Shown here in pieces: positions 26,990 to 36,128 of a DNA stretch of 64,000 bases. Within the stretch, counting starts at the first letter, position 1, and every line of letters starts with the position of its first letter. The stretch covers positions 118,119 through 182,118 of the forward strand of contig JFHF01000009.1 in NCBI GenBank assembly GCA_000648925.1. The letters are read 5' to 3'. Below the pieces are notes generated by a model. The model saw only the letters and a list, made by a program, of their open reading frames with translations, made no database searches and was not told where the DNA came from. Origin of the DNA: Caballeronia jiangsuensis (GTDB lineage Bacteria > Pseudomonadota > Gammaproteobacteria > Burkholderiales > Burkholderiaceae). The translations under genes were made by a program, and so were the position numbers.

Positions 26990-27568
26990 TTAATGACGCG
27001 TTGAGTTGGCGAGGTATCCCGTCATCAGGAAGTGCTGTTCGCCCGGTTCCACCGGAGCGGATGTGTCGTTGCGGGTCTCGATGGCAGCGAGCAGGTTCTT
27101 GATGAAAGAACTGAGTTCAGGATAGTGGACGTTCGATTCGAGCGTGGCATAGAGCTCAGCACCTGCGCGCTCAAACTGATCTTCGACAAGAAGGTCCAGT
27201 CCGTGAGCCAGCCTCCGCAAGGTGTCATCGGTAGGAAGCTCGCTCAACTTTGCCCAATAGTGCCTTGCTTCTTCGAGTTGTCCGTGAAGAAGCACAATGG
27301 AGCCGAGCATAAACCAGCTTGCGTGGAACAAGGGGTCGATCGAGATGCATCGCTGAAGTTCGTACTGTGCCTCATCATAACGCGCGAGGCTTGCGAGCAC
27401 CGCGCCTCGCAAGAAGCGCAGCCGCGGGTCCCCCGGATATACGGTAACGAGTTCATCAAGCGCCGTCAGCGACGCTTCTTCGGAAGAGGACAGGGCGCGG
27501 GTAACGGTATCGAGCGTATCTTGATCTACATACTCGAGGGATTGCTGAGATTGATCGGTGCGCTTCAT
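26990..27568 (-). CDS. TPR-repeat protein of flagellar cluster
   Basis: 192 residues. Two to three TPR-like helices are visible: LTALDELVTVYPGDPRLRFL, YDEAQYELQRCISIDPLFHA and LEEARHYWAKLSELPTDD. Such small TPR proteins resemble type III secretion/flagellar chaperones, but no partner is shown. ATG 27568 lies two bases beyond the sigma-factor stop. A second, larger TPR protein starts the same cluster at 48310. Confidence 0.6.
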   Translation of the reverse strand: MKRTDQSQQSLEYVDQDTLDTVTRALSSSEEASLTALDELVTVYPGDPRLRFLRGAVLASLARYDEAQYELQRCISIDPLFHASWFMLGSIVLLHGQLEEARHYWAKLSELPTDDTLRRLAHGLDLLVEDQFERAGAELYATLESNVHYPELSSFIKNLLAAIETRNDTSAPVEPGEQHFLMTGYLANSTRH

Positions 27569-27569
27569 A

Positions 27570-28358
27570 TCAGGTTTTCATATAGATTCGGTCGGGCTTG
27601 CCGATATGGTCTCGCAATTGCGTCAAGGCATCGCGATGCATCTGCGAGATGCGGGCCTTGCTCAGTTCCAGAATGCTTGCGATCTGATCGAACTGAAGTC
27701 CGTTGAAGTAATGGTAATGAATGATCTTGCGATGTCGCTCGGGCATGGATGAAACCGCAGCGAGAAGACGCTCTTTGGTCTGACGCCACGCAATTCCCTG
27801 CCATGGCGAGGGCTCTGGGCTCGGCGCGTTGTCAGATGGCGCAAGCATGCTCGTTTCGTCGAGCATGTAGCCGATAGCGAGTCCCGCGGCAAGGTGGGCG
27901 ACGGCATGGAGGGTCTGATGTTTGTCGGCGTCCTCCATCACTTCGCCCGCTTTGAGCGAATTGAGCCGTTCGCGCTGCATGCGTCGCATGAAGGATATCT
28001 GTTCCTGACCGTCGGTGAGCTTCTGCACGCCATCGAGCACGGCCCCTTTCACACGCGGCGTGCAGAAGGTTTCGAACGTGACTCGATGTTCGGGATCGTA
28101 CCGATCGATGGCCTCGAGCAGTCCGATAAGCGCGAATTGCCTGAAGTCGTTGAACTCGACATCGTCCCGATGTCGCTGCGCGAAGAGCTGCGCGGCCAAG
28201 GCGCGAGCATAAGGCAGATAGTGCAGAAAGAGCGCCTCCCGCGCAGCGGTTGCGCGCGTCGAAACGAAGCTTTTCCAAAGCCTGTCTCGCGTAGCGTCGT
28301 GCGAATCCCGGTCTTGTGTCTGCGTCTGTGGACCCTCGTCGTCCCGCATCGAGGTCAT
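27570..28358 (-). CDS. fliA: RNA polymerase sigma factor, FliA (sigma-28) type
   Basis: 262 residues; ATG 28358 overlaps the fliP stop. Region 2 is seen in FNDFRQFALIGLLEAIDRYD and TFETFCTPRVKGAVLDG, and region 4 in MPERHRKIIHYHYFNGLQF with the helix-turn-helix ASILELSKARISQMHRDAL. This is the FliA/WhiG arrangement, which drives late flagellar genes. No FlgM anti-sigma factor is seen in the window. Being at the end of a basal-body operon it would be made with the structure it serves. Confidence 0.85.
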   Translation of the reverse strand: MTSMRDDEGPQTQTQDRDSHDATRDRLWKSFVSTRATAAREALFLHYLPYARALAAQLFAQRHRDDVEFNDFRQFALIGLLEAIDRYDPEHRVTFETFCTPRVKGAVLDGVQKLTDGQEQISFMRRMQRERLNSLKAGEVMEDADKHQTLHAVAHLAAGLAIGYMLDETSMLAPSDNAPSPEPSPWQGIAWRQTKERLLAAVSSMPERHRKIIHYHYFNGLQFDQIASILELSKARISQMHRDALTQLRDHIGKPDRIYMKT

Positions 28359-29155
28359 CTGAAACTACCGAGCACGCCTCGCAGCACGAGCCCCCAGCCA
28401 TCGATCAGCACGAACAACAGGACCTTCAAAGGCAGAGCGATGGAAGCGGGCGGGACCATCAGCATGCCAAGCGACAAGAGGACGCTCGAGACCACCAGGT
28501 CGATCAGTAAAAATGGCAGCAGCACGACGAAGCCAATCTGGAATGCAACGCGCAACTCGTTCAGGATGAATGCGGGCGTGAGCTGGAGCAGACTGACCTC
28601 CGCGGGAGCATTAGGCACGGGCTTGCCCGATAACTCATACGTCAGCCGGAGTTCGTCATCGCGAACCTGTCGCAGCATGAAATCCCGCAGGGGCGCAGAT
28701 GCTTTGTCCAACGCCTCTTCGATACCGATGGCGCCATTCATGAACGGCTGAAACGCATCGTGATTGATGGATTCAAGCGTTGGCAACATTGCGAAGGCTG
28801 TTAGAAACAGCGCCAGGCTGATCAGCACGGGGGTGGGCGGCGTTTCCGGCATCCCGAAGGCATGGCGGATCATTGAGAGCACGATGATGATCCGTATGAA
28901 AGCGGTCATCGAGATCACGAGCGCGGGGCCGATGCTCAGCACGGTGAGCAGTGTGGCAGTGCGAACGGCAGTGGATGTCGCCGCGCCGGCGCGCGCAGGC
29001 TCCCCGAAGGCGTCGGCGACGGAAACGCGCACGGTGGGAGCGGGACTCGCCGGCGTGCGCGCAAGCGTCGGCTCAGCAGCCAGGAACGTGAGCACGGCGA
29101 TCATCCCGAGCACGAAGATACGAATCATGACGATGAAGCGAGGCATCGGAATCAT
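28355..29155 (-). CDS. fliP: Flagellar export gate protein FliP
   Basis: 266 residues from ATG 29155 (overlapping the fliO stop); longer frames to 29380 are spurious. It has a signal peptide-like N-terminus, then RTATLLTVLSIGPALVISMT and IIIVLSMIRHAFGMPETPP, a periplasmic part ending DELRLTYELSG, and the paired C-terminal membrane helices FIDLVVSSVLLS-like (LLIDLVVSSVLLSLGMLMVP). FliP forms the core of the export gate with FliQ and FliR, both encoded at the other end of this cluster. Confidence 0.9.
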   Translation of the reverse strand: MIPMPRFIVMIRIFVLGMIAVLTFLAAEPTLARTPASPAPTVRVSVADAFGEPARAGAATSTAVRTATLLTVLSIGPALVISMTAFIRIIIVLSMIRHAFGMPETPPTPVLISLALFLTAFAMLPTLESINHDAFQPFMNGAIGIEEALDKASAPLRDFMLRQVRDDELRLTYELSGKPVPNAPAEVSLLQLTPAFILNELRVAFQIGFVVLLPFLLIDLVVSSVLLSLGMLMVPPASIALPLKVLLFVLIDGWGLVLRGVLGSFR

Positions 29156-29514
29156 GGCTCCTGTGCCAAGGAGCGAGTGTGCAGCGAGGTGATGCCTTCG
29201 GGGCCGCAGCCGAGCAGCAGCTGCGTGTTGCCATACTCGATCAGATGGAGCGTGGCGCGCGCGTCGAGGCGCAGCGTCTGAAGCAGTCTGAGCTGACCCG
29301 TTGAGCGCGGCATGAATGCGCTTCCGCGAATATTCCAACGTCGCATCAGGAAGATGATCGCGACGCCGAGCAAAAGACAAAAGACCAGTGCGGCGACGAT
29401 TCGAAGGGGACTGATGTCGGAGGCGATCAACGCGTTCGAGACGGACATGCCGCTATGCACGGCGTCCGATGCCGGCAGTTGCGGTATGCCCGGGCTGCCG
29501 TCAAACATTGCCAT
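29152..29514 (-). CDS. fliO: Flagellar biosynthesis protein FliO-like
   Basis: 120 residues from ATG 29514 (ATG 29508 also possible). One transmembrane span IVAALVFCLLLGVAIIFL is followed by a basic cytoplasmic part with LRLLQTLRLDARATLHLIEY and LLLGCGPEGITSLHT, the usual FliO layout. FliO is a chaperone for FliP assembly and sits just before it here. Overlaps fliN by 14 bases. Confidence 0.8.
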   Translation of the reverse strand: MAMFDGSPGIPQLPASDAVHSGMSVSNALIASDISPLRIVAALVFCLLLGVAIIFLMRRWNIRGSAFMPRSTGQLRLLQTLRLDARATLHLIEYGNTQLLLGCGPEGITSLHTRSLAQEP

Positions 29515-29884
29515 GGGTCGTGTCCAGAATCTCACTGATGCGCACGCCAAAATTCTCGCCAACGGCGACAATCGATCCCCGCGCGATGAGTCGGTTATTC
29601 AGCATGAGGTCGACGGCGTCCTCCAGGTGTCGGTCAAGTTCAACCACCGTTCCGGGCACGAAATTCATCAGTCGTTCGATCGATGTGAGCGCTGCGCCAA
29701 GTTTCGCCTCGAGCCTGACTTCGACCTCGCCAACGAGGTCTAAAGCGTTGAAACGTGACGTCGTGGACGCCGAATCGGCCGCGCCATGATCGAGCACGGG
29801 CAGGGGAGCACCGTGCACCAGGGTTTTCTCCGAAGCCGTTGCGTTTCCGGCGGCGGATGGGGGAGCTTTGAATTGTTTGGTCAT
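29501..29884 (-). CDS. fliN: Flagellar switch protein FliN (SpoA domain)
   Basis: 127 residues. The C-terminal SpoA domain reads VEVRLEAKLGAALTSIERLM, then FVPGTVVELDRHLEDAVDLM and RGSIVAVGENFGVRISEI, as in FliN. The first 45 residues are low-complexity. ATGA overlap with fliM at 29881-29884. FliN would form the C-ring rim with the FliM-like protein. Confidence 0.9.
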   Translation of the reverse strand: MTKQFKAPPSAAGNATASEKTLVHGAPLPVLDHGAADSASTTSRFNALDLVGEVEVRLEAKLGAALTSIERLMNFVPGTVVELDRHLEDAVDLMLNNRLIARGSIVAVGENFGVRISEILDTTHGNV

Positions 29885-30690
29885 TTGGAGTCGTGTGCGG
29901 CGAGAGAGTCCAGTTGGACGGAAAAGCGATCCCGGGTCTGCCCCAGGCGACCTGTCGCGACCACGGAAGAAGCAAGGCTCCCGTCACCCTGGACAAACAG
30001 TTCGACGCCTTCGTCGACCTTGCGATCGAGGCGAATCACGTCACCCGGTGCAAGTTCGAGTACATCGCGGATCGCGAGATCGGCGCGGCCCAGTCGTGCA
30101 TGAAGTCGCACGTTAGTAGCCGCGAGCGCGTGAGGACGCGAGGCGAGCGAAGGGCGGGATGCTGTCTTCGAGCGAGGAACCGTGGATTTTTGCAGGATCA
30201 GCCCTGTGGCATATACGACGGAGCACAGCGCGTGACCTTGCTGTGCCGTCAACTGCACAAGCACGCCGTTCTGCCGCGCGTCGAACGCCGACTCGATGAG
30301 CTGTGGGATGCGGCCCTGTACGCTCGCAAGCGCGAGCGCCAACTCTTGAACGATCCGCTCACCCAGCATGGCAAAGGGCGCACAAGTTGCGTCAGATACG
30401 GATTTCGCCTCGCTCTGCGTCAGATCGAGCGCCATGCCGGCCAGCGTGCGCGCGGCCTCTTTCTCGACATGCCACCACACGCCGTCGCTGTTTTGTATCC
30501 GCGACAGTTGCGGGCCCGACCACGGGTCAGTCTCGCTGACGATCCGAACCGGTGTGACGCAGACGCGCGCGGCGCCTGACGAGCCGAACCAATCGTCACG
30601 CCACTGCGCAATCGACTCTTCCATCATCGTGCATGCCGCGTCCAGATCCGACTGAGCCAGCGGACGCCAGCGTACGGGCGCATTCATCAA
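29881..30690 (-). CDS. fliM: Diverged, short FliM-like switch protein
   Basis: 269 residues, well below the usual 320-335 of FliM. The C-terminal SpoA domain is clear (VRLHARLGRADLAIRDVLEL, APGDVIRLDRKVDEG). The N-terminus begins MMNAPVRWRPLAQSDLDAAC and lacks the LSQxEIDALL motif through which FliM binds CheY-P; the central CheC-like domain is not recognisable. It is closer in plan to type III secretion SctQ proteins. Operon position, between flgE and fliN, supports the FliM name. Confidence 0.7.
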   Translation of the reverse strand: MMNAPVRWRPLAQSDLDAACTMMEESIAQWRDDWFGSSGAARVCVTPVRIVSETDPWSGPQLSRIQNSDGVWWHVEKEAARTLAGMALDLTQSEAKSVSDATCAPFAMLGERIVQELALALASVQGRIPQLIESAFDARQNGVLVQLTAQQGHALCSVVYATGLILQKSTVPRSKTASRPSLASRPHALAATNVRLHARLGRADLAIRDVLELAPGDVIRLDRKVDEGVELFVQGDGSLASSVVATGRLGQTRDRFSVQLDSLAAHDSK

Positions 30691-31880
30691 CCCTGACCTC
30701 GCATCTGGAACAGTTGCATGATCATTTCATTGGCCGTGGTGACGACTTGGGACGATGCCTGAAAGCCGCGCTGGATCAGGATCATCTGCCCGAATTCATT
30801 GGAAAGATCGACGTTGGAGGCTTCGGTGGCGCCAGCGAGCAAATGACCCAATCCGCCACTGCCGCTCTTGCCATAGGTCGGCGCAGGCACATGCGAGGCA
30901 TCGAAGAGGCCATGTCCGAGTTGGGTGAGTCGCAGCGGATCAGTGAAGTTCGCAAGTGCGACGATTGGCGTGTGATCCTTTTGGCCGTTCGAGTACGCCA
31001 GTTCGATCTGCCCACCGTCGTTGATCGACATGGCGGTCAGTGTGCCGGACGCATAGCCGTCCGTTTTGGTGACACGCAGGCTGGAGGTGCTGCCAGCCGA
31101 GAAGTTTGTGACGCCCTGCGAAAAATCGAGCTTGATCGTCAGTGGCGGAGCAGCGGCTGAAGTCAGCGTGACGTCGATGCTGTTCGCGCCCGACTGCGGC
31201 ACGCCCCCGAAGAACTGCAGATGGTCCTCCGCTACGGGTATGCCCTGTTCATCGGTGACGGTCACTTTCCAGCGTCCGGGCATGATGGTCGAGTCCGGCG
31301 CGAAAGCAACCGTGAGCGTGTGTTTGCCTCCGTTGGCATCGTAGACGTCGATCTTGGGGACGGAAAAATTCGTCGATCCCGACGAGAGGTTGTCGGTGAA
31401 CGTGACCACGGTCGTGGCCCGTGGCGGGTTCATTTGCCTGCCCGCTAGCGAGATCGGTTCGAGGTTTCCCGACGCGTTCAGAGCCGCGAGTTTCAGACCG
31501 CTTACCTTGTCGACCACGAAACCGTCATCGCCGATCGTGAATTGCCCGGTGCGCGCGTACCGTACAGCGCTCCCATCGAGCAATGTCAGAAAACCATCTC
31601 CTTGAATTGCCAGGTCGAGCTTTCCATCGCTGCTGCGCACGTCGCCCTGGGACATGTTCAACGATGCGTAGCCGTATTCGACGCCGCTGCCGTACTGCAT
31701 GCGCGCGGGAGTCGTCGGCGTGTCACGCGCGAATTGTTGTCCGTAGTAGACGTCTTCGAACCGCGGCGCAGAGGCCTTGAAGCCCTGAGTGTTCATGTTC
31801 GCGACGTTATTGCTGATGGTCTGCAAACCTTTCGAGTAGGCCGTCAGCCCGCTCATTCCGATGTAGATACTGTCCAGCAT
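30687..31880 (-). CDS. flgE: Flagellar hook protein FlgE
   Basis: 397 residues, normal length. The N-terminal rod/hook signature MLDSIYIGMSGLTAYSKGLQ is followed by ISNNVANMNTQGFKAS, and the C-terminus NEFGQMILIQRGFQASSQVV is the matching helix. The middle part carries VYYGQQFARDT and GDGFLTLLDG. It polymerises into the hook. ATGA overlap with fliM. Confidence 0.9.
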   Translation of the reverse strand: MLDSIYIGMSGLTAYSKGLQTISNNVANMNTQGFKASAPRFEDVYYGQQFARDTPTTPARMQYGSGVEYGYASLNMSQGDVRSSDGKLDLAIQGDGFLTLLDGSAVRYARTGQFTIGDDGFVVDKVSGLKLAALNASGNLEPISLAGRQMNPPRATTVVTFTDNLSSGSTNFSVPKIDVYDANGGKHTLTVAFAPDSTIMPGRWKVTVTDEQGIPVAEDHLQFFGGVPQSGANSIDVTLTSAAAPPLTIKLDFSQGVTNFSAGSTSSLRVTKTDGYASGTLTAMSINDGGQIELAYSNGQKDHTPIVALANFTDPLRLTQLGHGLFDASHVPAPTYGKSGSGGLGHLLAGATEASNVDLSNEFGQMILIQRGFQASSQVVTTANEMIMQLFQMRGQG

Positions 31881-31922
31881 GGAGTGATTGCCTCTTCGTA
31901 ATGGCGATCGGCCGGGCGCTGC

Positions 31923-32339
31923 CTAGCGCACCGCGGCGATTTGCGAAAGCGTGGCGTTGGTCAGGAACTGACCGTCGGCCGTCTCGATCGTGAGCTGAGG
32001 TTGCGCGCCCTGAAGCGAGACGCTCTTGACGACGCCCGACACCGTGGAGGTGTCCGTTGTCACGTCGACCGTGCGCCCGAGTAGTCCAACGGTCTGATTC
32101 GATGATTGCAGCGACAGGAGACTGTCGAGCTTGTCGGTCATTTGACGCGACTGCTCCATCGAGGTGAACTGGGCGAGTTGAGAGACGAACTCGAAGTTGT
32201 CGACCGGCTTGAGCGGATCCTGATAGGTCAGTTGCGTGAGAATGATCTTGAGCAGCGACTGAAGATCGAGACCCATCGATTCCATATTTCTATTGGCCGT
32301 GCCGACGTTTGGTGTCGAGCCGATGGAACTAATTGCCAT
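31923..32339 (-). CDS. flgD: Hook-cap assembly protein FlgD, minimal form
   Basis: 138 residues with the conserved N-terminal block LKIILTQLTYQDPLKPVDN and FVSQLAQFTSMEQSRQM; a C-terminal Tudor-like segment (GRTVDVTTDTSTVSG, QLTIETADGQFLTNA) is present but the fibronectin-like lobe of longer FlgD (220 or more residues) is missing. GGAG lies seven bases before ATG 32339, which overlaps the fliK-like stop by 11 bases. Confidence 0.85.
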   Translation of the reverse strand: MAISSIGSTPNVGTANRNMESMGLDLQSLLKIILTQLTYQDPLKPVDNFEFVSQLAQFTSMEQSRQMTDKLDSLLSLQSSNQTVGLLGRTVDVTTDTSTVSGVVKSVSLQGAQPQLTIETADGQFLTNATLSQIAAVR

Positions 32340-33066
32340 AAGTTTCTCCGTGGAAAGCGGGGTAAGGCGGCGTGCGCAGATTCATTTCTTCATGCTGAGC
32401 GCCGTTCACGACGACCCGCACAGGGCCCGTCATGCGCCGGCGAAGGGCGTCAGCGGTCTGACGGGAGATCGCCAGCGCTTCGTCCCGTGACGCGCCCTGT
32501 ACACGCATGACGAGTTGCATGCCGTCATCGCCGACGTGAACCGTCATGCGGCTTTCCGTAGAGGGCGGCGTCTGTTCTCGATGTTCACGTGCCGAGGACG
32601 ATGATGGATCGTACGGATCGATCTCGCGGAAGGGCTTTAATGCATGCTCCCTTTCGCATAGCCTCGTCGCCGGACGCTCCGGTAACAACGCGGCAGTTGG
32701 CGCAGGCACTTCGGCCTGAAGAAGACGCTCGAGAAGGGGATGCGCAACGGCTGTGCGGTCGGTGTCTGATCGAGTGCGGACGAGCCGAGTGTTATCCCGC
32801 GCGCTGAAATGTTCGCCGATGCCAATGACGCTGCGTTCATTCACTTTTTGCGCATTCGTCTCCTCGAATCCTTTCTGAGGAACGATGCGAGGCGCATTGG
32901 TCAACGGTCCGCATTTGACAGCATGTGCGTGCGATTCTCCCGCAGCAGCGCCGGCCCACATGTCGCGTTCCAGCGCGCGGAGCGTCTGTTCGAACGCACC
33001 ACCTCATGCTGGTCTGGAGACGCCTTTAAGGAGCAAGGAATCGGTGGACGCGGTCTGGATTTTCAT
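32329..33066 (-). pseudogene. fliK: FliK-like hook-length protein gene with in-frame stop at codon 21
   Basis: The coupled ATG at 33066 overlaps the fliJ TGA (ATGA). Codons 1-20 are followed by TGA at 33006-33004, after which the same frame is open to 32329. The downstream reading (from ATG 32961, 210 residues) ends with a FliK-type C-terminus: MTVHVGDDGMQLVMRVQG and the helix DEALAISRQTADALRRRM. Either the gene is broken, the base is a sequencing error, or translation restarts at ATG 32961, which lacks a strong ribosome site. Confidence 0.6.
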
Positions 33067-33518
33067 AGGGCCAATCTCCTTGCGCTATACGTATCCTCGA
33101 CCAGGTTGCTGTGGCGTTTCTCATCGGCTCTTGCGCACGCCGAAGAAGCCTGATCAGCGAGCGTCTCGGCGGCTTCATGAAGGCGTTCCTTGTCGGCGAA
33201 GATTGCGTGCTTCGCCTTCGCTTCGCGGTCTGCCTGCGCAGCATGCATCTGAGCTGCGAGCATGCTGCTGTGAGCCGATTCGACTGACGCGCGCACATTG
33301 GCGGCAAGTTCGATCGGAAGAATTGAACCGGTCATGGTCAGAATCTCGCGCATGAGCGCGTGCTGTGCATCGAGGCGAGCGCGTGCGTCATCGGATGAAG
33401 CGAGCGAACGTTGATGCTCATGCGCGGCGCGCTTCGCATCGTGCAGCGCCCGCTCGCGCTGTAGATCGCGGATCAACACGATCTCTCTGGTCATCTTCAT
33501 GAGCCGACGCTTGTTCAT
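33063..33518 (-). CDS. fliJ: Flagellar export chaperone FliJ-like
   Basis: 151 residues, almost entirely predicted coiled coil rich in Ala, Arg and Glu (IRDLQRERALHDAKRAAHE, QADREAKAKHAIFADKERL), as in FliJ. Its ATG overlaps the fliI stop. FliJ links the ATPase hexamer to the FlhA ring; the position right after fliI is decisive since sequence alone is weak. Confidence 0.75.
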   Translation of the reverse strand: MNKRRLMKMTREIVLIRDLQRERALHDAKRAAHEHQRSLASSDDARARLDAQHALMREILTMTGSILPIELAANVRASVESAHSSMLAAQMHAAQADREAKAKHAIFADKERLHEAAETLADQASSACARADEKRHSNLVEDTYSARRLAL

Positions 33519-34843
33519 GACCTGGCCCCGACGAGCCTATCGAGCGTGGCGAGTGCATCTTCGCGCGACTGTCGGGACGAGAGATCCTGCCGCAGGAACT
33601 CGACGATGCGTGCTCGTTGTGCCAGCGCGCGGTCAAGGGACGGCACGGTTCCGGCAACGTAGAGCCCGGATTCGATCAAGGTCTTAGATTCCTCGTAGGC
33701 CGAAAGCTGCGCGATCACATCGGTTGCGAGTGCGCGCTCTGCCGGACTCGTCACGTGCTGAAACACGCGGCTGATGCTTCGCGGAACATCGATGGCGGGG
33801 TAGTGTCCTTGTTCCGCAAGCGCGCGGGTCAATACGATGTGGCCGTCGAGCAAAGCTCGCATCGTTTCGGCCATCGGATCATCGATCTCGTCAGTCTCGG
33901 CGAGCACCGTCATCAGGGCCGTGATTGCCCCGCCTGAGCGCAAACCGCCACAACGCTCGACCACTTTCGGAAGCGCGGCGAAAACGCTTGGCGTGTATCC
34001 CCGAATCATCGGAGGTTCACCGGCAGCCAAGCCGATTTCACGAAGGGCCAGTGCATAGCGCGTAATCGAGTCCAGCAATAGAAGCACATGCGCGCCTTGC
34101 GTGCGGAAGTACTCGGCGACACATAGCGCATACAACACGCTGCGCGCGCGCAGGATAGCTGGCTGGTCGGAGGTCGCCACGATCATCGTCGAGCGTGCTC
34201 GCGCCGTGTCGGACAGCGTGCGGTGCCAGAATTCTTCGGCTTCGCGACCACGTTCGCCGACCAGGCAAAGCACGCAAACATCGGCCTCGATGTTGCGTGC
34301 GAGACTGCCCATCAGCGTGGTTTTTCCGACGCCGCTGCCGGCGAAGATCCCGGCGCGCTGACCGGCGCCCAGCGTGAGCAGCGTGTCGAGTACACGAATG
34401 CCGGTTGGCAGCGCAATGGAGGGAGAAGCGCGTTCGAGCGGACCAACGGCGACACCTTCCAAAGGCCACGACGTATCGAGCCCCGTGAGCGATTCGATGC
34501 CATCGAGCGGACGCCCAAGCGGATCGATGACACGGCCAAGCAGTCCTCGTCCGACTGCAATGTCCGCTTTCGCTCGTGTGGCGCATACCGGATCGCCGAT
34601 GCGCACGCTGGAAACTGGCGTAAAAGGTGCAAGCGTCACTTTCCCAATTTCGATGCCGACGACTTCTGCCAACGCGGGGGCGGCCGTGCCGATTTCGCAT
34701 AGCGAGCCGATCGGCACGGCGGGACCATCCGCTTCGACAAAGGTCGGCATGACGCGCGTGACCGAGCCGATACGTCGAAGCGTATCGACATCCGAAATGG
34801 CCTGAAGCAACCGCCGGGAGAAAGGGCTCACTGTCGACGTCAT
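33515..34843 (-). CDS. fliI: Flagellum-specific ATPase FliI
   Basis: 442 residues. Walker A is GSGVGKTT at residues 169-176, the Walker B Asp lies in HVLLLLDSITRYALALRE, and the FliI/F1-beta signature PPMIRGYTPSVFAALPKVVE is present with a small change. The C-terminus carries ALAQRARIVEFLRQD. It powers unloading of export substrates. ATGA overlaps with fliH and fliJ. Confidence 0.95.
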   Translation of the reverse strand: MTSTVSPFSRRLLQAISDVDTLRRIGSVTRVMPTFVEADGPAVPIGSLCEIGTAAPALAEVVGIEIGKVTLAPFTPVSSVRIGDPVCATRAKADIAVGRGLLGRVIDPLGRPLDGIESLTGLDTSWPLEGVAVGPLERASPSIALPTGIRVLDTLLTLGAGQRAGIFAGSGVGKTTLMGSLARNIEADVCVLCLVGERGREAEEFWHRTLSDTARARSTMIVATSDQPAILRARSVLYALCVAEYFRTQGAHVLLLLDSITRYALALREIGLAAGEPPMIRGYTPSVFAALPKVVERCGGLRSGGAITALMTVLAETDEIDDPMAETMRALLDGHIVLTRALAEQGHYPAIDVPRSISRVFQHVTSPAERALATDVIAQLSAYEESKTLIESGLYVAGTVPSLDRALAQRARIVEFLRQDLSSRQSREDALATLDRLVGARS

Positions 34844-35562
34844 GCGGTGGCTTCTAGCAATGCGGTCCGGATGCGAGCGAGTTGCTCATCGAGGCTGGCA
34901 TCGAGCGCGCCAAGGGTCAGGTCGATCCTGCACTCGCCAGTCTTCAGCGTTGGCGACACGTTCAATGCGATGCCGTTGTCAGCAGTGGGCCTCAACAGAT
35001 CCGAAGCATCGGTATCGGCGGCAAAGTCCTCGCTCGATACATCGACCGCCACGATTGAGGCCGCAGCTAACTGCGCGAGGTGGTGACGGACCGTCTCGCG
35101 AACAAGCGTGGTGCGTTGTGACGGATCGCCAATGATGCGCTGAAGCGCCGCGAGCGCGATCGCCGCGCAGAGCTCTTCGAGTGTTTGCAACTGCGCACTG
35201 AACTGTTTGACTGCCGTGTCGATCCCGGAGCGCAACGCCGCGTCGCGCGCATTCGTTTCGGCGACGGTGCGAGCGCGTTCGACTGTCTCACCCTCGGCGA
35301 ATCCGCTTTCGTAAGCGGAAGCGACCCGGCGTTGCAGTTCATCTTCATGCTCCGTGCTTGCCTGCTGTAGCTTTGCGAGGCTCGCCCGCAACGCTTCGAG
35401 TTCGACTGCGTGTGGATCGCCTCGCAGTTGCTCCTTCGAAGTCGAGCAGGACATGCCGTGCGCTTCGTCCCCAAGTTCGTTAGCGGACGAATGGAATGGA
35501 TCGCCCAACCGGGGGCGCGCGGCGTGATACTGCACCCTGGCTGCCTTGATCAGCGTCGTCAT
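34840..35562 (-). CDS. fliH: Flagellar assembly protein FliH
   Basis: 240 residues from ATG 35562, which overlaps the preceding stop; the longer frame to 35712 is not needed. A helical N-terminal half (LEALRASLAKLQQAS, EDELQRRVASAYESGFAEGE) precedes a V-ATPase E/FliH-like domain with LAALQRIIGDPSQRTTLVRE and GECRIDLTLGALDASLDEQL. It regulates the FliI ATPase. Confidence 0.85.
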   Translation of the reverse strand: MTTLIKAARVQYHAARPRLGDPFHSSANELGDEAHGMSCSTSKEQLRGDPHAVELEALRASLAKLQQASTEHEDELQRRVASAYESGFAEGETVERARTVAETNARDAALRSGIDTAVKQFSAQLQTLEELCAAIALAALQRIIGDPSQRTTLVRETVRHHLAQLAAASIVAVDVSSEDFAADTDASDLLRPTADNGIALNVSPTLKTGECRIDLTLGALDASLDEQLARIRTALLEATA

Positions 35563-36128
35563 GCGTATCTCCTGATCCGGCTTTGCGCGAGGCCGCGCAC
35601 GTGACGAAGGATTCGGGAAAAGAGGGGAGCACGTGCCGCTGACGCTATCGGATCGAATTCGCGAGCGACAGGTTCGAGGCTTGCCGCATGGTCGAGACAT
35701 AACTCGAGCCACGCAGTGCGTGTGTGACGGGTCAGCGCATTCGCGCGGGCAAACTGCTCCGTCTGCTCGCGCAAAGGTTCTAGCAACTTCGCGCTGATCG
35801 CGCGCTGAGCGTGAACGTCGAGGCTTGCGAACAGACGCATCGTCAGCGCGGCTGGCATGTGTTGGGTCAGGGCAATGATGTGGTCGATACGAACGGTGCC
35901 CGCGTCGCCGCCTGCATCGCTGGAATGCGCTTCATGCGCGATCAGTGCCGACGCTTTTTCATTGATGCCGGATGCAGCCTCGATCACCGGGCGCAATCGC
36001 GCGCGCTCCTCTTGGGAGAGCGAATTCCAGATGAATTCGATGTCCTCGATCGAATTTTCCAGCAGGGTCGCGACGGCCCTGCGCAATTCGCGTGGAGAGT
36101 CAGCGTTGTTCACGACGACCTTATTCAT
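35559..36128 (-). CDS. Short protein in the fliG position, no motor domain
   Basis: 189 residues where a FliG of about 330 is expected between fliF and fliH. Helical throughout; IDHIIALTQHMPAALTMRLF and LLEPLREQTEQFARA are faintly FliG-like armadillo helices, but the C-terminal torque domain with its charged residues is absent. It may be a reduced FliG that only joins FliF to the C-ring, or an unrelated protein. Overlaps fliF by 8 bases and fliH by four. Confidence 0.5.
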   Translation of the reverse strand: MNKVVVNNADSPRELRRAVATLLENSIEDIEFIWNSLSQEERARLRPVIEAASGINEKASALIAHEAHSSDAGGDAGTVRIDHIIALTQHMPAALTMRLFASLDVHAQRAISAKLLEPLREQTEQFARANALTRHTRTAWLELCLDHAASLEPVAREFDPIASAARAPLFSRILRHVRGLAQSRIRRYA

